A program made the position numbers and the translations under genes. The notes beneath the pieces are model-generated. The model ran no database searches. It was given only the letters and a program-made list of their open reading frames with translations, and was not told where the DNA came from. A stretch of 9,116 nt of DNA from Thermocladium sp049965935 (GTDB taxonomy: Archaea; Thermoproteota; Thermoprotei; Thermoproteales; Thermocladiaceae): NCBI GenBank assembly GCA_049965935.1, contig JBMFVP010000060.1:1-9116 (forward strand), written 5' to 3'. Of the stretch, positions 4,987 through 9,116 are shown piece after piece (within the stretch, counting starts at the first letter, position 1; each line of letters begins with the position of its first letter).

Positions 4987-6212
4987 ACCTGTTTCACCTG
5001 TAGATTCTTCTTCCTTAAGTAGTCCATTAATTCCCGGATTGCTACTATGGTTGCCTCAATTATCTTAGTCTCGTTAATATCGATTTGTTTAAATCCAGAA
5101 CCACCTCTCCAAATCACTTTTCTTGGCCAATCGGCCGAAGTGAATATGCTTATGTAACCTTCATTATTGCCATGCACAGCCACCATTATGGGCGAGGCTC
5201 GTCTTCCCTCTTTCGAGTTAACGCTATAACCGGTGCCTTTTTGTTCTCGGGGCAATCCCAATATCCATGCATAATAATTTTTTCTTAATTCATCGCTTGC
5301 CCCATAATTGCCAAAGAGCACCTTAGCTCTAGATGGCCTTAGAAAGAAGTTATGAATGGAATCAAGCAAATTGGAACCAGACACCTTAATTAAAATATAT
5401 GGATTAAATACCTTATTTAATATTTTTTCCCCTTCCTGATTCTCCGTACAATCAATATAATTAGGTCCCCTACTTATGACAGGCATTGGCGGCAGCTCAC
5501 ACTTATCCAGATTTCTCTTTTCTAGCTTGCCATTGTTAATTACAATATCTACTGCTTTGCTTGCTGTAACTAGAGCATGTTCAAGCAGCTTCTCATCATC
5601 CTTAATAAAAATATTTGAGTATTGGCCAGACGCCTTAACGCTAAAGCATCCTAACCCCCTTCTACCACCCTTCCCAAAGCATGAATACCTAAGGCTCATC
5701 GCCAGGGCGCTCATGGCGGCTTCCTTTTGCTCTCTCTCTAGGGTACAGTGCGAATTCTCATCAATAACTAATGTTATGGATGCATTATTAATATATTCAA
5801 TGCTTCGTTTGCCACCAACAGTTAATAGTTTAAACCTTTGGTATTTATTAGCGTTAGTAATAATAGGCTGTGGTGACGAGCTTCTTTGATTCGTTGGATC
5901 TATAAATATTCTGAAACAAGAAGCCCTTGAATCGTTTTCCCCAGCATATCCAAGCCCTAGGCCTAGACCTACAATTCTTGATATATACGATGCTTCATTA
6001 TCCGAGGGGATCTTAATGAAATCTTTATGCGGCTCTCCATGTAGAAGCCCCCTCTCAAAAAGGACACCGGCAACCAATGCCCTAGTCCACCAGCGCCATA
6101 TGCCCTTTACCGTGCTTGGTCTCAAGGGCCAGTCTATATCGATCTTGCCAGGATCAACTGACCCTGATAGAAATGGCGTGTCCAAGGTCAGTGTTAAATC
6201 TATAAATGACAA
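4977..6212 (-). CDS. cmr1: Type III-B effector subunit Cmr1 (Cas7-like RAMP), TTG start
   Basis: Cmr1 sits at the target 3' end of the Cmr complex and helps capture target RNA. The 411-aa protein has the N-terminal family motif LTLDTPFLSG (8-17) followed by LRPSTVKGIWRWWTRAL at 30-46, a glycine-rich loop GKGGRRGLGCF at 180-190 closing the first Cas7-like fold, and a second half with WILGLPR (316-322) and GRRASPIMVAVHG (337-349), as expected of the tandem-fold Cmr1 family. The start codon is TTG at 6210-6212, chosen because GGGTGA (6219-6224) lies 6 nt upstream and overlaps the cmr5 stop. It follows cmr5 by 6 bp and overlaps cmr6 by 10 bp. The length is at the long end of the family. Confidence 0.95.
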   Translation of the reverse strand: MSFIDLTLTLDTPFLSGSVDPGKIDIDWPLRPSTVKGIWRWWTRALVAGVLFERGLLHGEPHKDFIKIPSDNEASYISRIVGLGLGLGYAGENDSRASCFRIFIDPTNQRSSSPQPIITNANKYQRFKLLTVGGKRSIEYINNASITLVIDENSHCTLEREQKEAAMSALAMSLRYSCFGKGGRRGLGCFSVKASGQYSNIFIKDDEKLLEHALVTASKAVDIVINNGKLEKRNLDKCELPPMPVISRGPNYIDCTENQEGEKILNKVFNPYILIKVSGSNLLDSIHNFFLRPSRAKVLFGNYGASDELRKNYYAWILGLPREQKGTGYSVNSKEGRRASPIMVAVHGNNEGYISIFTSADWPRKVIWRGGSGFKQIDINETKIIEATIVAIRELMDYLRKKNLQVKQVWP

Positions 6213-6218
6213 ACAGAT

Positions 6219-6224
6219 TCACCC
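6219..6224 (-). promoter_or_regulatory. Ribosome binding site that decides the cmr1 TTG start
   Basis: GGGTGA on the minus strand, whose last three bases are the cmr5 TGA stop, sits 6 nt before TTG at 6212. No in-frame ATG lies nearby, and the distance matches that of the other genes in this operon. Confidence 0.65.
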
Positions 6225-6692
6225 TTGCACTATAGCCTCAGTTAATCTCTTGAGCCACTCCGTAAATTCAAGTACTTTACCTTCAATGATGACTCTCGTT
6301 CCGGAATCGTTTAAGATCTTCAATATATCAGTTAAGTCCTTAGCATTATCCAGTTCTGCTAATTCCTTTAGTGCTCTCATTAAACATGCACCATAGAGTT
6401 CATATGCCTCTTTCTCAACATATTCCTTCTTGTTCCACTCCCTGAATAAGGCCGCTACATCACTCTCCATAAAGGCTTGCATTAATAACTCATTGCCAGA
6501 TTTATTGTTTTTGCTGGCCTTTGAAGCCACATAGGCGATTGTGTAAAGTATTCCATCATAGTATAGGCTTGACGGTACATCCCTGGCCCTGGATCTGAAG
6601 CCTTTCATTACGTCGCCATTATTGCTGAAAACTTGTTTCAAGGCATCAATGCACTTAATTGCCAAGTTTAATGAGCCGTTAGGTTTTTGCAC
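6219..6692 (-). CDS. cmr5: Type III-B small subunit Cmr5 (Cas11), GTG start
   Basis: Cmr5 is the all-helical small subunit that forms the inner filament of the Cmr complex beside Cmr4 and stabilises the bound target RNA. The protein is 157 aa from the preferred start (160 aa from an upstream GTG at 6701). It shows the family core FRSRARDVPSSLYYDGILYT (32-51), then AYVASKASKN, and the C-terminal EFTEWLKRLTEAIV. I prefer GTG at 6692 because a near-perfect AGGTGAT (6697-6703) ends 4 nt before it, while that motif would overlap the GTG at 6701. It overlaps the end of cmr4 by 14 bp and lies 6 bp before cmr1. Length is usual for the family. Confidence 0.92.
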   Translation of the reverse strand: MQKPNGSLNLAIKCIDALKQVFSNNGDVMKGFRSRARDVPSSLYYDGILYTIAYVASKASKNNKSGNELLMQAFMESDVAALFREWNKKEYVEKEAYELYGACLMRALKELAELDNAKDLTDILKILNDSGTRVIIEGKVLEFTEWLKRLTEAIVQG

Positions 6693-7731
6693 TTCTATCA
6701 CCTATCCAGATAAGCTTAGCCAGACCTTTACCCACTGTTTCCTTGCCGCCGAACATCATTGAACTCAGCGACTTAACTGTGTTAAGGACATTATCAGCAT
6801 AGTTCAATTCTTCAATGAATTTCTTATATATGTTAGCTAATTCCTCCTTGGTTTTATCATCATTTCTCGCATCATTGCCGGCCAACTTAATTATTATATC
6901 ATTTAAGTTATTATCATTCAAATTAGCTAGTTTGATTCTCCTACAGATTAATACAGATGCCATTATAGTATACTGCGGCAAATATTCCTCCATCCATAAA
7001 CCACCAGATGTAACTGTTTTGCTTGCATAATCTAATTTTATTCTTGGTTGCACCATTAAGCTCTTTCTAACTATATCGTTAATATGGTCATCATTGACCA
7101 CTGTAATTCCTCGCTCGTTAACTATACTGGCAATTTCAGGCGATATATGATTAAAAAATAGAGCTAGCTTATCATTATACTCAGCCGGCAGCTCTTGCTC
7201 ATTAAGCACTATACGATTCTTTCCATCGACTTCTATCATTATATCCTTCTTACTAACTATAGCGGATTTGCCTATAGTATTCTTAATGAAGCTGAGAATA
7301 TTATTGAGATCACTGAGTTTATTATTATCATTAACGGCATCCAGATAAGTTAATAAGTAATTTAAGAGGTGTGGTGAGGTTACGTAAGTCCACACTCCCT
7401 TAAGCGATCTAGCTGGTATTAGTATTAGCCTTGCATCAAGGAGAGTAATAGCGGAGGCATATGTTGATGCCTCATTTGATTCAGGTCCAAATATTAATAG
7501 AAGCTTTCTTCTACATGATATCCTATCGATATTATTCTGTTTATTATTGCACGATAATAATAACGAGGACTTGATTGCACCCTTAAGGCTGCTGGCCCAT
7601 ATTGTAGGAAACCCAAGTTCATCTCTTTGAACTGGTAAATCAACGAATCCTTCACTACCCTTGCCAAGACCCGGATGCATTGGCGTTAATGCTTCTATTA
7701 AGAATAGCTTCCTCACTTCGTATTGGTTCAT
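6679..7731 (-). CDS. cmr4: Type III-B backbone and target-RNA nuclease Cmr4 (Cas7)
   Basis: Cmr4 forms the multi-copy backbone of the Cmr complex and cuts bound target RNA at regular intervals. The frame extends to 7779, but I use the ATG at 7731 (350 aa): the family motif LFLIEALTPMHPG then sits at residues 9-21, as in known Cmr4, and a TATA-like box lies 26 bp upstream. Asp31 in GFVDLPVQR matches the Asp that cleaves RNA in studied Cmr4 proteins (D26 in Pyrococcus furiosus), so cutting should be intact. Further motifs: FPTIWASSLKGAIK (41-54), FGPESN (81-86), LLDARLILIPARSLKGVW (97-114), the region R230 to E249 ending GGLWMEE, and a C-terminal glycine loop MFGGKETVGKGLAK (326-339). It is the first gene of the minus-strand operon and overlaps cmr5 by 14 bp. 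It is longer than typical, with extra residues near 130-220. Confidence 0.95.
   Translation of the reverse strand: MNQYEVRKLFLIEALTPMHPGLGKGSEGFVDLPVQRDELGFPTIWASSLKGAIKSSLLLSCNNKQNNIDRISCRRKLLLIFGPESNEASTYASAITLLDARLILIPARSLKGVWTYVTSPHLLNYLLTYLDAVNDNNKLSDLNNILSFIKNTIGKSAIVSKKDIMIEVDGKNRIVLNEQELPAEYNDKLALFFNHISPEIASIVNERGITVVNDDHINDIVRKSLMVQPRIKLDYASKTVTSGGLWMEEYLPQYTIMASVLICRRIKLANLNDNNLNDIIIKLAGNDARNDDKTKEELANIYKKFIEELNYADNVLNTVKSLSSMMFGGKETVGKGLAKLIWIGDRSAKT
6697..6703 (-). promoter_or_regulatory. Ribosome binding site for cmr5, inside the cmr4 3' end
   Basis: AGGTGAT on the minus strand is a full match to the crenarchaeal anti-Shine-Dalgarno core. It lies 4 nt before GTG at 6692 and spans the alternative GTG at 6701, which argues for the shorter cmr5. 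Confidence 0.6.
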
Positions 7732-7750
7732 TATATATTTGCTTTGTATA

Positions 7751-7760
7751 ACTTTTAAAG
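7751..7760 (-). promoter_or_regulatory. TATA box of the cmr4 operon
   Basis: CTTTAAAAGT on the minus strand is centred about 26 bp before the ATG at 7731, predicting a leaderless mRNA that starts at or next to the start codon. It lies 6 bp from the left arm of the inverted repeat at 7767-7791. Confidence 0.65.
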
Positions 7761-7766
7761 CTTTAC

Positions 7767-7791
7767 GTTGCAATAACAAATTTATTGCAAC
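7767..7791. promoter_or_regulatory. Palindromic operator centred between divergent cmr promoters
   Basis: GTTGCAATAA (7767-7776) and TTATTGCAAC (7782-7791) are perfect inverted 10-bp arms around a 5-bp spacer CAAAT. The centre, 7779, is equidistant from the two start codons (7731 and 7827), and each arm ends 6 bp from the TATA-like box on its side. This is the layout of a dimeric regulator site acting on both promoters at once; contact next to the BRE/TATA would suit either activation or repression. One half recurs before the accessory ATPase. The regulator is not in the window. Confidence 0.7.
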
Positions 7792-7797
7792 TTAATA

Positions 7798-7806
7798 TTT
7801 AAAAAG
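7798..7806 (+). promoter_or_regulatory. TATA box of the cmr2 operon
   Basis: TTTAAAAAG is centred about 26 bp before the cmr2 ATG at 7827, again predicting a leaderless transcript. It is the mirror image of the cmr4 promoter around the palindrome. Confidence 0.65.
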
Positions 7807-7826
7807 CAAGATAGTTACATTATATA

Positions 7827-9116
7827 ATGAGCAGTGTTTCTAGTCGTTTTTTCAAGGCCAAGGCTTGGGCTCTACTACACGATCCACCAAATAAGATGTG
7901 GATAATCACAGGTAAAGGCAGATGTACAGAGGGGTGGCATCTTAACACTGACGCTCATGAGGAGGAGTCAGCATCAATATGGTATCATTTAGGCCTAACG
8001 GATCCATTTGGTGACATGAATGATAAGAATGACCCAGCCTATAAACTAGTTAAGGAGGCAGATGTAATTTCGGCATTAATGGATAGATGGCTGCTTAATA
8101 ATATAGAGGGTGATAACAAAGGTATCTTTAAGTATAATAAGTTGCATAATATATTTGATCCAGAACACTCCATAGACCTGCCCGATAATATTGATTGCAA
8201 TAAAGTTAAAGCATATATCGAAGAATTGAGGAAGATCACTGATGATATTTATAGTAAGGTTAAAGGTTTCAACAATGATGAAAAGGCCAGAATTATCTAT
8301 CATGCACTATATGTGCTTTATGAGCTAAACTGGATCAATAATGAATTGCCGCCCAGCTTAGCCGATACTAGAGTTCCAACACACACGGTTTTTGACCATG
8401 ATTATGCAGCTGCTGCAGTCGTGAATATGTTAGGGCCTAGTGGCGATATTGGCGGTTACTTAGTTGATGTAGATATACCGAGCATTCAAAGAATAGTCAA
8501 TTCAGCCAGAAAGGCAGGCGATTTTTGGGCTGGTAGTTGGTTAGTATCAATGCTTGCCTGGTTAACAGTATGGCCCTTAGTATGGAAGTATGGACCAGAT
8601 ATAATTGTTAGACCAACGCTCAGATTAAACCCTATATACCACATAACTCTACTCAATAAGCTTAGGGATAACTATAATTACAGCGGCTCTTTGGCTAACG
8701 TTATATATAATTTCTATCTCAAGACGATATTCGAAATAAATCAGCCCAGTGAAGGAATGGATGTGAATAATCTCTTAATTAAGGAGCCCATAATACCTGG
8801 TTCAATAACATTATTATTGCCTAGGGATGATTTTAAAGACGTAACGGAAATCGAGAAGGAGATTAATGAGAATTTTAAGAAGGTATATGACTGTATATCA
8901 ACGTGGGCCCTCAGCGGTAAGGCTACAGATTATTGTAGCCATATCTTGACCGACGATAAGGATAATTCCATAGATAATCCATTTCTTAAAATTTCCAATC
9001 ATCTATATAATGACTTAAAGGATAGTGGCATTTTTAATGACTTAATAAGTATTAAAATTAATGCTGTTAATCTCAGCGATGTCTATAAATGTTTATTACA
9101 TTACTTGGATCATGAT
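7827..9116 (+). CDS. cmr2: Type III-B large subunit Cmr2 (Cas10), N-terminal 430 residues
   Basis: Cmr2/Cas10 is the large subunit that carries an HD nuclease for DNA and a palm domain that makes cyclic oligoadenylate. The frame is open from ATG 7827 to the right edge with no stop, 430 codons, probably about half of the protein. The HD region starts at once: KAWALLHDPPNK (12-23) with His18-Asp19, then HEEESASIW (44-52), ADVISALMDRW (78-88) and ADTRVPTHTVFDHD (179-192), so metal-binding positions look intact. The first palm domain begins at GGYLVDVDIPSIQRIV (209-224) and contains ARKAGDFWAGSWL (227-239), a hallmark of Cmr2. The zinc-finger part and the second palm with GGDD lie beyond the window, so cyclase activity cannot be judged. 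Leaderless start by promoter spacing. cmr3 is likely the next gene. Confidence 0.95.
   Translation, partial: MSSVSSRFFKAKAWALLHDPPNKMWIITGKGRCTEGWHLNTDAHEEESASIWYHLGLTDPFGDMNDKNDPAYKLVKEADVISALMDRWLLNNIEGDNKGIFKYNKLHNIFDPEHSIDLPDNIDCNKVKAYIEELRKITDDIYSKVKGFNNDEKARIIYHALYVLYELNWINNELPPSLADTRVPTHTVFDHDYAAAAVVNMLGPSGDIGGYLVDVDIPSIQRIVNSARKAGDFWAGSWLVSMLAWLTVWPLVWKYGPDIIVRPTLRLNPIYHITLLNKLRDNYNYSGSLANVIYNFYLKTIFEINQPSEGMDVNNLLIKEPIIPGSITLLLPRDDFKDVTEIEKEINENFKKVYDCISTWALSGKATDYCSHILTDDKDNSIDNPFLKISNHLYNDLKDSGIFNDLISIKINAVNLSDVYKCLLHYLDHD

Noticed and set aside
5476..5889. Plus-strand open frame of 137 codons opposite cmr1
   Set aside because: Antisense shadow of a clear RAMP gene, low-complexity Ser/Leu-rich translation, no binding site.
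6016..6396. Plus-strand open frame of 126 codons across the cmr1/cmr5 junction
   Set aside because: It spans two well-supported genes on the other strand and has no coding features.
7732..7779. N-terminal extension of Cmr4 by 16 residues
   Set aside because: It would place the start inside the palindrome and upstream of the TATA-like box, and it pushes the conserved TPMHPG motif too far from the N-terminus.
8039..8303. Two minus-strand open frames opposite cmr2
   Set aside because: Shadows of the cmr2 coding sequence, which has clear conserved motifs in the plus frame.

Overview
The window looks like a hyperthermophilic crenarchaeon, probably in or near the Thermoproteales. This rests on a 25-nt CRISPR repeat ending in ATTGAAAC, AT-rich genes with heavy use of AGG/AGA and ATA codons, TATA-like boxes about 26 bp upstream of ATG codons (apparent leaderless transcripts), and internal operon genes preceded by GGTGA-type ribosome binding sites. 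The genus is inference. No rRNA, tRNA, integrase or transposase was found.

Left edge (1-1045): the N-terminal part of an ABC-transporter ATPase runs off the left end on the minus strand. Behind it is a roughly 400-bp gene-free region that acts as the CRISPR leader. It holds a half-copy of the CRISPR repeat in inverted orientation, three copies of a CCTTGGGAAA motif able to form two competing hairpins, and a TATA-like box placed to start transcription at the first repeat.

Array (1046-1904): 14 identical 25-nt repeats and 13 spacers of 36-41 nt, read on the plus strand. No cas1, cas2, cas4 or cas6 is visible, so spacer acquisition and crRNA maturation must be supplied from elsewhere.

Right two-thirds (1975-9116): a type III-B (Cmr) locus split over a divergent promoter. 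The minus-strand operon reads cmr4-cmr5-cmr1-cmr6, followed by three accessory genes: an SMC/OLD-like ATPase, a 161-aa protein with 16 cysteines and a PD-(D/E)XK-like motif, and an unrecognised 214-aa protein. On the plus strand cmr2 (cas10) begins and is cut by the right edge at codon 430. cmr3 is not in the window and probably follows cmr2. Together these would build an effector in which Cmr4 cuts target RNA, Cmr5 forms the small-subunit filament, Cmr1 and Cmr6 cap the target 3' end, and Cmr2 carries an HD nuclease and, beyond the window, presumably the cyclase palm.

Most interesting signals: (i) a perfect 10-bp inverted repeat centred exactly between the two divergent cmr promoters; (ii) a 16/17 copy of one half of it in the 28-bp gap before the accessory ATPase, which ties the accessory trio to the same putative regulator; (iii) the trio itself, which resembles ATPase-plus-nuclease defence modules and is a candidate new type III ancillary system.
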